Below are positions 36,091 to 48,250 of a stretch of 64,000 nt of DNA, in pieces. Under the pieces are notes generated by a model, which was not told the DNA's origin, made no database searches, and saw only the letters and a program-made list of their open reading frames with translations. The DNA lies in assembly GCA_004194705.1 (NCBI GenBank), contig SADC01000868.1, forward strand, positions 62,001-126,000. Reading direction: 5' to 3'. Within the stretch, counting starts at the first letter, position 1; each line of letters starts with the position of its first letter. A program made the position numbers and the translations under genes. Origin of the DNA: Ditylenchus dipsaci. Taxonomy: Eukaryota > Nematoda > Chromadorea > Rhabditida > Anguinidae.

Positions 36091-36950
36091 ACTTTATATA
36101 CGCATCGCCTTAGTCACAGGTTCGACTACCACTGGCTGCAGACCTTATTTTTTCTCCTTTTATTTACAAGTTCAGTGTCAAAATGTAGCCAAGCTTCTGG
36201 GCTTTCATTTGAGCTATCATACAGATGAAAAGTTGGTATAAGTTAGGGCTAAAATATAAAAAATCGGCGCTACTATAGAATACCCCCCCCCCCCAAAAAT
36301 CCGACCTATAAAATCGCTGTAACTACCCTTGCAAACAACAAGTTTAGGCTTAGCCCTTAGGCTTGGGGTAGGCCAGCGTACGGAAGTTGTGACTAATGAA
36401 GAGTTTGCGCACATTTTCCGGGGTCTGGGACATATATTTGGGTACTTTTTACTTAAGTTTCAAAAGGTCGGATTTTTGGGGGGGGGTATTCTATAGTAGG
36501 GTCAAAAAATCCAACTCGGTGAAATCCTCAATAGGACTATACCAGTACTTTTCGGTAGTATCCTTGAACTGACGTTTTTCCCCAATTTTAATTCACATAC
36601 TCATTTGCAACCTCACACTCAAAATGTAGGCCTGCTTCTTGCCGTTATTTTAAGCATACGGTTGTATAAAATCATGTAAATTGAAATCGCAAAAAATCTC
36701 AGTTCCGCAGTTCATCTCAATAGGCATCATTTTGGCTAGTTTCCTTTAATTTGGTAGTCATTGCCAAAAATTGCAAAATTGAGGCAGTTGATGACAACAA
36801 ATCAGTGCTGGAAATGGTTGCAATCTATTGCTCGATGATTTTTGGACCTAAAAGTAAAAAAAACTTACTGAAAAAGTAAATTAAAACACCCCCAGAGGGA
36901 CTAAAACTTCGACAAAAGGCGATGCGTATATAAAGTCCCCCCCCTTTAAG
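36087..36950. mobile_element. MITE with TATACGCATCGCC ends, hosting a poly-C capped MITE
   Basis: The left ACTTTATATACGCATCGCC pairs with the right GGCGATGCGTATATAAAGT. A B-box-like CACAGGTTCGACTACC lies just inside. A near-identical reverse-orientation copy of the 8227-8462 element sits at 36267-36503. Confidence 0.65.
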
Positions 36951-37599
36951 TGCCGCTATATCGAGGGTGTCGTTTTATCGGCTTTAGGTGAATTGAACCT
37001 CTCCAAATTGAACCTCTACAAATTGAACCTCGGTAAATTGACCCTCCGGTAAATTGAACCTCCAAAATTTGCATTGAGAGGATTTTTTATAAAAAAAAAC
37101 CTTTAATCCCGATCCAGTTGGCAACTGCCAGATAACAGTGTTTCAAGGAAGGCAATAAATTCACCATCCGATAAATTCACCCGCGGTAAATCAATCCCCC
37201 AAATTTTAAGGTTACAGGTTCGAATCCTGGTGGTAGTAAACATCATATTTTCTTGAATAACAATTATAAACCAACTTCTAAAATAAGACCACTGAGTGGG
37301 TGCAGGAACCACCTGGTACCTCCCTTAAAGTACAAAAACACAAAACTCTTAGTACAAAAATAATAAATTTTGATTGATGTCTTATTATGGAGAGAGTTGA
37401 GTGCATTTTTGCGTAACGGATACCCGAATAAACCAAGAGGACACTCAAAAATTCTGGAAATCAAGGATAAATCCAGACTACTGAGGATCAATCTGAACCA
37501 TTGAGGATGGATCTAAACTATTAATGGCAGATTCGGACCATTGAGGGTTAATCAGGTGGCATCAAGTAGGCTTTAATATCATCTCTTCTTCCTGTATAG

Positions 37600-38700
37600 C
37601 CTTTAAAGGACCATGAAACTTGATAAGCACAGCAATTTGCGGAATTCGAATTCGCGCGGGACCACCCTAATTTTGTCCATAATGTTTTTGAATTAATTTT
37701 TTTTTTGTGTGCATTGAAAATTTGAACACCATTTATGAGTGAATTTTAACGGCTGTACCTGAAAACACCCGTCAAAATCATCAAATCTCCCGTCAAATTT
37801 ATTTTTTATCCCGTCAAATTGAAATTTTCCACAAAATCATTATTTCTCCCGTCAAAATCATTAAATCTCCCGTCAAATTTAAATTTTTGCATAAATTTTG
37901 CGGGAATTCAAATTTTCTAGTCAGAAAATAACTTGGATTGGTCAGAATCCCACCCCGGAATGGCCAGAAGCGCCTGAAAGTTGGTTTTTTGGGGGTTTAC
38001 TAAGGGGGGAGGTAAACTTTTTGCAAAAAATCGATTGAGCGGATCAGATTTCGGGTCAGATGGGCTTCATCGCTCAGAATTCCAGGTTTATGGTGGTTTT
38101 AGTGGTAAAGGGTGGAATTCTGAGCGTTTAAGCCCATCGGACCCGAAATCTGATCCGCTCAATCGATTTTTCGCAAAAGTTTACCCCCCTTTAATAAACC
38201 CCCAAAAACCAACTTTCAGGGCTTCTGGCCATTCCGGGGTGGGATTCTGACCAATCCAAGTCATTTTCAGGCTAAAAAATTGAATTCTTGCAAAATTTAT
38301 GCAAAAATTTAAATTTGACGGAGATTTAATGATTTTGACGGAGATTTAATGATTTTGACGGGAGAATAATGATTTTGTGAAAAATTATAATTTGACGGGA
38401 TAAAAATAAATTTGACGGGAGATTTAATGATTTTGACGGGTGTTTTCGATTTGAGCCATTTTTAACACTGACTCATATAAGTTGTTATGGTGCAGTGTAA
38501 GTAGGATAAGTCGTCCGATCTGGCATTGTCGGGCAACGTTGGGCTCGACTAGTAGATGGTTCTACATTTGAAAAAATTTTACATGCAAACAAAAAACAAT
38601 TCGAAAACATTATTGACAAAACTAGGGTGGTCCGCGCGAATTCAAAATTTCCAAATTGCTGTGCTTATCAAGTTTCATGGTCCTTTAATATTCCTTTCTT
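37600..38700. repeat. Nested palindrome with CCCGTCAAA arrays
   Basis: Outer arms pair GGACCATGAAACTTGATAAG with CTTATCAAGTTTCATGGTCC. Inner arms (about 37755-38455) are arrays of CCCGTCAAA-containing units in opposite orientation, and the innermost pair is GGTCAGAATCCCACCCCGG. No coding sequence. Confidence 0.7.
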
Positions 38701-38806
38701 TTTCCTATACAACCCTACTCAAGGTTGGCGGTGGAGAGGCTATGACAACAGCGTCGAGACTAATTTGAATAAAAAATCTTCTCAAGACAAATTTGGAGGT
38801 TCAATA

Positions 38807-38911
38807 CAGTCGACGCTCGATATAACGTCCCTCAAGGGACCGGCCAAAATGGACGTTATAACGAGCGACGTTATATTGGTATCGAGCGTCGTTTTTATCG
38901 AGAATACACTG
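38807..38911. mobile_element. Pogo-like MITE, 105 bp
   Basis: Ends are TA|CAGTCGACGCTCGATATAAC and the imperfect complement ATCGAGAATACACTG|TA. Inside are CCCTCAAGGGACCGGCC and GGACGTTATAACGAGCG. No coding capacity. Confidence 0.75.
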
Positions 38912-38919
38912 TAGTCTGA

Positions 38920-39196
38920 CCAGGGCCCGTACTCGTTAGCCGCTAGAATTAAATCTAGGATTTAATTCTAATTCTAATCAGTCTCGAAGGAGTACGGATT
39001 GCTAGGATTAGAATTTAATTCTAATTGAAATCCTAACCGTCCCAACGAGTACCGATTGGCTAGGATTGCGGTTAGAATTTGAAATAAGGCCCATTTTAAT
39101 TCTAGCCGTAATCCTAGCTGGCTTAACGAGTACGAATCCGCTAGATTAGAATTAAATTCTAGCTTTAATCCTAGCGGCTAACGAGTACGGCCCTGG
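38920..39196. repeat. Palindromic element with CGTACTCGTTAGCCG ends
   Basis: The left GGGCCCGTACTCGTTAGCCG and the right CGGCTAACGAGTACGGCCC are the ends. AGGATTAGAATTTAATTC-like units alternate orientation four times inside, giving several stacked hairpins. It abuts the Harbinger element directly. Confidence 0.75.
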
Positions 39197-40919
39197 GCCT
39201 ATCTCACTAATTGAAGATTGGAAAATTTTCCATGGAAAATTGGAAAACGGAAAATGGAAAGTGGAAAATGGAAAGTTTGTGTCTCACTAAACGAAAAATG
39301 GAAATGGAAAGTGGAAATTTTCCAATTTTCTGTCTCACTAAAATATTTTCCACTTTCCATTTTCCAGTTTTCATTTTCCACTTTCCATGGAAAATGGAAA
39401 ATTTCTAGCTTGCATGAAATCGAAAATTAATCTCCAAACACATGTAAAGAAGACAGAAACCACTCGGATAGAAATAATTTATTTTCTCAAACCTTTACAA
39501 TGGAGAGATAACGACACAAATTCACCACATGTCAACAAATGAATTTTCTTCCATTCCAGTAGGATCATCTTCTTCGGCGGATTTCTCGTTGAACGCAAAA
39601 ATTGTTAACTCCGGTGGGAAGCCTAGCTGTACCTCCTTTTCGTAGATAGAAAGTTCCAAAAGGCGATTTTCTAGCTTAAGCTTGCGCAGTTTTTCGCCCT
39701 TGATTTCATAATCCAGTGTAAAGAGATCTCGCCTAGCACAAATAAAGACTAGAATTATTTTTGAAACGAAACGTACAAATAACAGGAATTTACTGTGACA
39801 TATTAGAGAAAACTCTTTTCTTGGGAACTCTTGATCTAGGAGTAGAATTAATAGATCGTTGATATTCATAGAATTGATCGAGTGTTGCTGATGACGATCC
39901 ACAAACTGAGACTAAAAATACAATATAATAGACAACAACTGAACTACGATAAACCTTACTTCATGCTCACTGGGACAGAAGGCAAGCTTTATTAGTGTTC
40001 CATCTACGGCACCACACACAGTTGGGTGGTGTGTTTTCAGTATCTATTACGATTTAAGTTTAACCTGGGCTAGTCACCTGGTAAAAGCTGGAGGCAATTC
40101 TTCTACACGCTGCTTTCTCGGTTGGCCATTCGATCCGGTTAGAAAGCTTATCATTTATTGCTGAAGTCACTTGCCTAATTGCACGATCCACCGATTGTTT
40201 TGAAGGCCCTAAACTAAATTTTAAAAATTAGCAAAAAACAGACCTTGAGCATATCCCACAGTGTAGAAAAAGCATTAGAGGAGTAGAATCGAAGCGCACA
40301 CAGCAGTTTTTCCTTTGCAGACATTGCGTTTGATCGGAAAGTTGAAGGTTCCAATTGCTCGCCAAGAAGACTGAGAAGAACGTCTGCTTGTCGTGGAGTC
40401 AGACGAAAACGTTCACGAAATTGCGTTGGATCTGTGATGACTGTTCTCAGTCTGAACACTCGTTGGCGTGGTGCTATGATACGCTCATCTTCAAAGCTTT
40501 CATCGCTTGACGACATATTCCTAAAACAACAGACATTGTTAGTCAGTTGCTTAGCTTAAATACATAGGAAACTTTTTCATTGTGCTGTACAAATAATCAT
40601 GAATAGTTATGATTGAATATAAAAAATGACGTCAAAAACCGTCAAAATGAACATAAAGATTCACGATTATCAACATGAAAATTTTTTGAAAATTTGTAGA
40701 CCGTAGGCTTAGTCATCAATTTTCCATGGAAAATTTTCCAATTTTCCACTTTCCATTTTCCACCTTTCAAATAGTGAGACAGAAGCGGAAATTTTCCATG
40801 GAAATTTCCATTTTCCACTTTCCATTTCCAATTTTCCATGTTCCAAAATGTTAGTGAGACAGGAAATGACTTTCCATTTTCCACTTTCCATTTTCCAATC
40901 TTCAATTAGTGAGATAGGC
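39197..40919 (-). mobile_element. PIF/Harbinger element, internally deleted
   Basis: Terminal repeats GCCTATCTCACTAATTGAAG face CTTCAATTAGTGAGATAGGC. Both ends carry long purine arrays (GGAAAATGGAAAGTGGAAAA units) separated by AGTGAGACAG. Minus-strand coding pieces: 40516-about 40215 (FRLTPRQADVLLSLLGEQL, the Harbinger N-terminal helix); about 40200-40078 (SVDRAIRQVTSAINDKLSN); about 40035-39960 (VCGAVDGTLIKLAF, holding the first catalytic Asp); about 39902-39830 (DRHQQHSINSM). A last segment (39745-39522) resembles the C-terminus of the Myb-like partner (KLRKLKLENRLLELSIYEKE). The later catalytic residues are absent, so the copy is non-autonomous. A clean 3-bp target duplication was not found. 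Confidence 0.75.
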
Positions 40920-40924
40920 TGCAG

Positions 40925-43050
40925 GGATGAGAATTTATGGTTAACTAGGCCTATTTCAGGACTAAAATAGGCCCGCGCCAATTTGAATAAGACTTAAGCC
41001 TAACCTATCTTAGGCCTAGAGATGGGAACAAACAATATATTGGTATTGGGATATTGGGGTATTAGGTCAAATAAAGGCGTTAATATTGGTATTGGGATAT
41101 TGGTAGGTGTGCTTCGAAAATATTGGTAATGGGTTCGACAAAGATATTGGGTGCTAAATAATGATATTTTTCCAATGGAAATTTCAAATTTTCAGTCATA
41201 TTTCCTCTTTTTTCTGGCCTAATGGATGACATTAAACAAATTTTATTTATTACTTTTTTCATAGATTTACTTAAATTGTCTTTTTTTTTGTAAAGAAAAA
41301 ACGGCCCTACCGGAGTATAATTTTCGGTCCTTTCCCACCCTAATATGGCCCTAAATCCTTCAAAAATGGTCAAAATGGGTATTTTTGGGTGGTACCAAAA
41401 CTCAATTTTTATTGACTAGAATACAAAAATAATGTCTTTTTCGAGCTTCTGAGGCAATTTTAGGTCGATATAGGGTGTTTGGAAACACTTTAAAAAAAAT
41501 CCGGTAGCGCCGAAAAAACTTATGGCTATTTCATGAACTTTGTCGTTGGAAAAATGTTTTATAAAGGCAATTTTACGCCAACAACAACGACAATGACGAC
41601 GACAACGTAATTTTTTATTTCAAATCGGAAAAATTTTGCATTTTCAGCCGAGATTTCGAGGAAAAACGTGTGGAAAATGCAGTTAGTCCTCAAAATTTTG
41701 ACTTGAAATGCAAAATTTGTTTGATTTGGACGACAAATTCTTGTTGTCGTTGGCGCAAAAATGCTTTTATAAAAAAATTCCAACGACAACGCCAACGACG
41801 ACGACAACGAAAACGTTTATAATGAGCCATTAACGAAAAGACTTTCTATACCCAAAGTTTTTTGGTGATTATAAAAACTAATGTTAAAAGTTCTGACTCA
41901 GAAGTGATTTATTTGACAAAATCGAGTTTTCTTTTCCACAATTCTGTAACACCATAACAAGATTTATTTCAAATTATTTCTCCGACATTCGACAGCTGGT
42001 CCAATGAAATTAATTTTTCATCCAAAAATCAGTTGCCCAACGTTAATTAGTCCGAAATTCAGATCATCCGAAATTAATTCGTACAAACTTGAGTTTGAAA
42101 ATTGCTCAATTAATCGATTACCGAGCAAATTTTAATTTTGATTTTGTAGCCCTAATAAAAACCGAAATGGATCGATTTTGTTTCTTTAGGCCAAAAAACT
42201 AGTTTCAGTGTGTTACTAAATCGAGATCAGACTGAATTAGGATTTTTTTCAATGTTTTAGTGAACAAATAGACTTTTGAAAAAATATTGGTATTGGGCAA
42301 TATATTGGGGTCCACAACTTTGAAATATTGGTATTGGGTCTAGAGAGGGCCAAAAATATTGGTATTGGGCAAATGGAAACGCCCATGTCTACTTAGGCCT
42401 AGGCCTAGTTAGGTCTATTTTAGGTCTATTTTTGGCGGGAATTTTAAATGCATTTAATTTTAAAGGATTCTTTTTTACTTTTCGGCAACATTTTCATTTT
42501 TACGCTCAAAATTTCATCCTAGAGTGGACAAAGGCCACTAAAATATAAATATTTTTCGACCAATCATGGCTATTCGCCATCTATTTCGGTGAATCAGTAA
42601 TTCGCGATCAATTATGAGGAATTCTTCAATTTTAGCACCGAATTCGTGTTCAGCATGGTCGATTTGCTCTTAAATTTCTAACACTATGTTAAAATTTCGA
42701 ATTCCTCTCGAGATAAAAATGATTCAAGGCGAATAGCCATGATTGGTCGAAAAATATTTACCTGCCTATGGTAAACCCTATAAAACTAACTTTAGTGGCC
42801 TTTGTCCACTCTAGGGTGAAATTCTTAAGCGTAAAAGTAAAAATGTTGCCGAAAAGTAAAAAAAAACAATCCTTTAAAAATTAAATGCATTTCGAATTCC
42901 GCCAAAAAATAGGCCTAAAATAGACCTAACTAGGCCTAGGCCTAAGATAGGCCTATTTAGGCCTAAGTCTAATTCAAATTGGCGCGGGCCTATTTTAGGC
43001 TGGTTGATGTATTTAAAAAAGGCCTAGTTAACCATAAATTCTTATCCTAA
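40925..43050. mobile_element. GGCCTA-rich fold-back element with two nested units
   Basis: The left GATGAGAATTTATGGTTAAC pairs with the right GTTAACCATAAATTCTTATC. Both arms are rich in TAGGCCTA boxes. Nested inside are a unit bounded by direct clusters of AATATTGGTATTGGG (41020-41130 and 42275-42375) and a palindrome at 42500-42840 (CCTAGAGTGGACAAAGGCCA and complement). No transposase was recognised. Confidence 0.65.
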
Positions 43051-43229
43051 GTCTGACCAAAATAAGAATTTTTTTCGAGACGTTATATCGAGCGAAACGT
43101 TATATCGAGCGCACACTGTATACCGGAGGGTCAATTTACCGAGGTTCAATTTGTAAAGGTTCAATTTGCCGTCGCCCCATTTTATCGAGGTGTCGTTATA
43201 TCGAGGTTTGACAGTAGTTTATAAGGCTG

Positions 43230-46200
43230 TACATCTAAAAGCTTCATTTAGCTGAAATTTTCAGTCTCACCTTTCAAAATTCTCTATGATTCTGGATTCA
43301 ATGCTGTTACTGAGGCTATTGCTTCACAAACTGTCCTGGGATTTGAGTCTTGTGGCAAAGAAAAGGTTGGCTGCATTGGAGAGCAGAAACACAGTTGTCG
43401 GTGGGAATAGTGATTGCAGAGCATATTCCAGCTGTAGCTTAGGTGGCAATTCTTTCAAGTAATTTTTGTAATTTTGCATTGCTTTTGTTTCGTTTTCATA
43501 ATTCCTAATTTAAGAAATTTTGGCAAGTCTAAATCATTTGACAGAAGAGAAGATCAGAGTATAAAGAACAAAGACAAACGTTTTTTGAGAGTTGATCAGG
43601 GAAGCCGGCTTTCTAGGCGTGTACATATTCGTAGATCAAGGTGTCTTGTTTTAAGTCTTAATTGTTTTTGATTATTTAATCCACACAATTTCCAGTTCTG
43701 TCGAAATTCCCGACCGAAAAGATTTAGCAGTGGGGCTAAAGAGTTGCGCAAAGAGCGAAGAAAAAGGTAGTGTTTTAAAGATCACTGCTAAATCTAGATA
43801 CTTATTCTTATTGTAGACTTGGAACAGACACCAGCAGTGGATCTAGCAAATCCAAAAAAACAAACTCTTCTAGCTCATCTGGTATACAACTAAAGTTTTA
43901 ATTTCTAATTATTCTAATGCGACTAAAATTTAGTTCACAAACACTTGCCAAAGTACATCCAGTCTTTGTTTCGAGGGCGAATGGGTATTTCACAAGCACT
44001 TCTACAAATTGTTGAAAAGTAGCTCTTTTACAGGAACTGACCCTTGCAAACGACACGTAAAATCAGGCTTGTTTATCTCTGTTATTCTTAAAGATACGAG
44101 ACCAGAGAAAAACAGAAGTTGTGTAGTGGTTTTGCCAATGGACTGTTTAACTTATAGTATATAAAAATGTGTAGGTGACTCCAGTCCGGACAGTGAAACT
44201 GGCAGTGAAGCAGGTACACAACATACATTTTCTTCTGCGGTTCATTGACTGAAATTATACTTTACAGTACTTGAATTCACCAAAAACTTCAAAATATACC
44301 ACCAACACGACGAGAAACGATGCGACAAATGCGTGAGAACTATAAAAATTCTGGCCATCAAGACTCAAGTGGAACAAACAGTGAGCAAAAAGCAAAATTA
44401 ATGGGTATATTTTCAAGGAATGTAAATAAAAATGTCGGAGAAATGTTAAAAAAGGACACAAAATGACTAAAAGTTCAGATTCCAAGTTCAAAATACAGAC
44501 TATAAATTAGAAACAAATTTCAGAAATTAGACACCGAGTTTCAGTGTTTTTACTAATAATTAAAAAAACGGTTGAAAAAAATTAGTACTGAATTTTCTCA
44601 GATTAGGAGATGTTATTCGATTGGCCGTAATCATAGTCGGGGTCAACTTTTAGGGTCAACTTTTTCTTAAATTCAAAAAATGTCAATATTTATCTTTATA
44701 TTTTTTATTTTGATATTCCATGACCCTAGGGCAACTTTTTGACCTCAACACGAAAATATAGGCAGTTTTTCCGAGGGATTTGTTAAAATTCGACGCAGAA
44801 AAATCGTAGGATAAAAAAGTTGAGGGGCCAACTGGGGTCAACTTGGGGTCAAAATTTTTCAAAATTTTGTAGAAAAAAGATTTCAAATTTCTGTAAAAGC
44901 CATCTTGTAGACATCGAAAAGTTGATGGGGGGGGGTCAAAAATATCATATTTGGCACTTTTATTTCAAAAAAATTGATATTTTAGTAATTTTAACAAAAG
45001 TTGACCCCTAAAAAGTTGAGGGGTCAACTCGACTATGATCACAGCCCTTAGATTTATTTCAAAATCTAAATAATACGAATTCCTGAATTTCGTAAATACA
45101 TTTTAGGATATAACTATCTACCAGAAGTGGAGGTAAATGGCGCTTCACCGCCAAGGTTTTAATTTATGACCCTTGATTAGGGCTTTTCCACTAAATTTTT
45201 TGTCATCAAGATCACCAATGCCTGCTGGTTACAACGGTGAGCTATCACATTTAATCAACAATTCATCAAAGGACTCTAGAAGGCCAAGCAGTCCTCAAGG
45301 TTAAATAAATTTAATGTTCAACTTGTAGTTAAACAAACTTTTTATTTAGCTATTCCCGGTCTGCCCTTATTGAAATTAGGAGCCGTCTGCTCTTTCTCAA
45401 TTTGAATTTGGCTATTTCGTCAACTCACCGGACATATCAACTAGTGGAGGTGTTTCCGAAAGCGATTGCGCACCTCTTTTTAAGGTGGATTCATCTCTTC
45501 TATGAGTTAGACTCACAAATATATTTTTGTTCAGTGGTGCTGGCGGAGTTCAAGTAAACAACTCTCGAAAGTCTTCAGATGGAGGTCTCATTTAACAACT
45601 TATTTTAAAAATTTAAATAATTCATTCCAGAAAGTTCTTTATGCGGGTGGAGCTCAAGAGCCAGTTCAGCAATGAGTCAAGTTAGTTACACTGCGTTTTA
45701 CCTCTTTCAGCATCTTGGAGCGCTTTTTGAAAAGTGACTTCATTGACTGCTAAATAGAAACTTAAAATACTATAACATATAAATTTTAAGAAAATACAGT
45801 CGAGTCTCTATATAGCATCCACCCAAAAGTTCGTTCCCACCTCGGTTCCGACACTTTTTTTAACTCAATTTCTAAAGTATTTTGCCAAAGCTGATTCGTC
45901 AGTCTAGTCGGAAATATCGCAGGGATTCCGATTTCGCCGATCGTTTCTCAGAAGCATGGTAATTTTGCCATTTAGACCCGCAAACCTCTATATAGCATCG
46001 CCTTAAATCTCAAAAAGGAGATGCTATATAGAGGTTTGCGGTCTAAATGGCAAAATTACCATGTTTCTGAGAAATGATCGGCGAAATCGGAATCCCTGCG
46101 ATATTTCCGACTAGACTGACGAATCAGCTTTGGCAAAATACTTTAGAAATTGAGCTAAAAAAAGTGTCGGACCCGAGGTGGGAACGAACTTTGGGATGCT

Positions 46201-47350
46201 ATATAGAGACTCGACTGTAGACAAAAATAATAATAGAACAAAATCAGCAATATGACAAGTAAAAATAAGAAGATAAAAGTAAAAAAATAGGCATTTTCTT
46301 TAGCCCCTCATAAATTCGAGCATTTTTTTTGAAGAAATTCTGCAATTTCAATAATGGCCCTGTACAGCGAAGAAAATGCCTACACGGCAATAGTGACCGA
46401 CGATAATAATTTTTGGTATTTTTCGAAACCCGGAGACGTTTTTAGATCACGAGTACTGTAATTTGCTTATTATAAGCCTTTAATATTTAAATAAGACGGA
46501 CTTTGATGGCCACAGATGGCCGCATACTTAAAGTGATAACTGTGCATTCATAATCCCATATATATTTTGTTCATGTTTTATTTTTAGCGCTCATCATCTG
46601 GTGGTCTTCGTCTTTCCACCTTTTCTAATGGGACCTCTATTGCCAGTGACAATAGTGGACCGTTTTGTTTAGCTTTGTGCTTCGAAAACGGTACTTTTTT
46701 TGAATTTGCTTCTCTAAACAATAATAAGGAATAATAATGATTCTTAATCAGTTTAAGGGCTTCTACAATCGTACAAGAATCCCATTACCAAAACGGGCGA
46801 TTTCTCGTTCCTCCGGCGACAGTCTTAGGGTGCCTGACCGCGAAGTCTAATTTTATTTGTAAACAACGTTATTTATTATGGCATTCATTAATACAGAGTC
46901 CCTTGCAACTCCTTTGTGGGATTGAAATGTCGCCTGATTTCCAGTGCATTCGCCAACTTTTGCTCAACCTCTTCTGTATGTACACTAACAAAAATGCCAA
47001 TTTTGTTACCACTATTCGCCACTGGTAACTTGTCTAACTATCACACACCAAGTGTTGACAAAATAAGTAAAATTGAGAATCTTAGCTCAGATGTATTGCG
47101 TCAAATTCTAAATTCACCTCAGCATCCTCAGGTCAAAAATTGGTAATTTCACACGATTAACCAGTTTGCAAACAATTTTGGTGACATTTTTAGGTGTGCC
47201 GATATATTAAACGTTTGTAATAGTCAATTGGTGAGACCTGCCTGCATTTATCGATTTTTTTCTAACATCAAACATTAAATTTTAAAGGAAACTGAAGAAG
47301 ACTGTAAATTAGAGTCAGATGAGCGCACTAATGACGAGTATCTAGATGTA
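43230..47350 (+). CDS. Upstream exons, Ser/Arg-rich, probably 5' part of the PLC epsilon gene
   Basis: Short exons with good acceptors and donors: about 43514-43638 (RNFGKSKSFDRRED), 43694-43768 (RPKRFSSGAKELRKERRK), about 43817-43880 (TDTSSGSSKSKKTNSSSSSG), about 44175-44211 (DSSPDSETGSE), about 44269-44380 (RRETMRQMRENYKNSG), about 46588-46690 (RSSSGGLRLSTFSNGTSI), about 46757-46848, about 47000-47130 (KIENLSSDVLRQILN) and about 47288-47348 (ETEEDCKLESDE). A further possible exon lies at 43258-43450. The composition is disordered, phosphosite-like sequence without a domain. Strand and order match the FERM-like and PLC epsilon exons downstream, but no transcript evidence ties them together; a separate small gene remains possible. 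Confidence 0.45.
44620..45045. repeat. Inverted repeat with GGGGTCAACTTTT arms
   Basis: The left CATAGTCGGGGTCAAC pairs with the right GTTGACCCC/GTCAACTCGACTATG. Inner arms of about 150 nt also pair. It lies between two candidate exons of the plus-strand gene. Confidence 0.7.
45797..46217. mobile_element. Pogo-like palindromic MITE, 421 bp
   Basis: Ends are TA|CAGTCGAGTCTCTATATAGC and GCTATATAGAGACTCGACTG|TA. The arms are almost perfect for about 200 nt each, with a small loop near 46005. No coding sequence. Confidence 0.9.
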
Positions 47351-47394
47351 GGTATATTTAACAAAATATATTTGCCTGTTGTGGCTTAACGCTA

Positions 47395-47735
47395 GGTTCG
47401 CCAGTCAAACTTGTCAAAATCAGTGAAAATTTCTCAAAAGGTGCTGATTTTAGCTAGGGCAAACTTGGCAAAACAAAATTTGACTAACGTATGTTTTGCC
47501 AAAACGAAAATTGCCAAATCACTATTCACCAAAATAAAATTTGCCAAATTGAAATTCGCCAAGAGTAAGTTTCGCCTAAAAAATAGGCAGCAAATTGGCG
47601 CTGAGAAAACCCACGTTTTGCAATTTTTTTTTGAAAATTTCGATTTGTTAAATTTCGTTTTGGCAATATTCGTTTGGCAAATTTCTTTTTGGCAAATTTC
47701 TCTTTTGGGTAATTTCCTCTAGCCCTGATTTTCGG
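47395..47735. repeat. Foldback-like short-repeat element (TTTGCCAAA units)
   Basis: The left half consists of repeated AAAATTTGCCAAA/TTCGCCAA units and the right half of repeated TTTGGCAAATTTC units, facing each other across about 100 nt. The arms are degenerate arrays rather than exact copies. Confidence 0.55.
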
Positions 47736-48250
47736 TTTCCATTTTATTTTTAAACATAAACTAATCAGCACTTGGGGGTCAAAATCAGCCGAATGCTGAG
47801 AAATCAGCCCACTTGGGATCCTAGCTGCAAGAGTTAAAAAAAACGAGTTAGGATTAGAGTCTGTTTTGATTAAATATAGACAGAATTTAACATCGATTAA
47901 GGTTATAAGAAAAGCTCATGCTTTTGCTAAAAGACCAGCAGACCTCGATATATAAGACCACTTATTTTCGCATTCTTTTAGAGACAGTCTTATATCGCGT
48001 TTTTATTTAAAAAGGATTTTTTCTCATTTTTATCTTTAAAAAAAACCCGTGGTTTGACTGTAGCTGAAAACTCAAAATTTTGGAAGCCCGAGATGGATTA
48101 TATTTACAATAATAATTTTGCTAATTTTCCTCTTTAATATTTAAATAAAATATTCAAATAATGATTATTTCAGCTGCAAGACCAAATAATTAGGTATGCT
48201 ACTTTTCTGTGAGCTAAACTACTTGTTCAATATAGTTTTTATATTTCTAG

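Larger units (their letters stand above)
36951..43216. mobile_element. Outer 6.3-kb composite with GAACCTC repeat arms
   Basis: The left arm (36955-37075) has TATATCGAGGGTGTCGTTTTAT and tandem AAATTGAACCTCTAC units. The right arm (43125-43212) carries the reverse series and ATAAAATGG/TATCGAGGTGTCG. Between the arms lie a CCCGTCAAA palindrome, a pogo-like MITE, a CGTACTCGTTAGCCG palindrome, a Harbinger element and a GGCCTA fold-back. A B-box-like GGTTCGAATCC lies at 37208. Confidence 0.5.

Noticed and set aside
39199..40981. Several Lys/Trp/Met-rich open frames at the Harbinger ends
   Set aside because: They translate the GGAAAATGG terminal array in different frames and are repeat artefacts.
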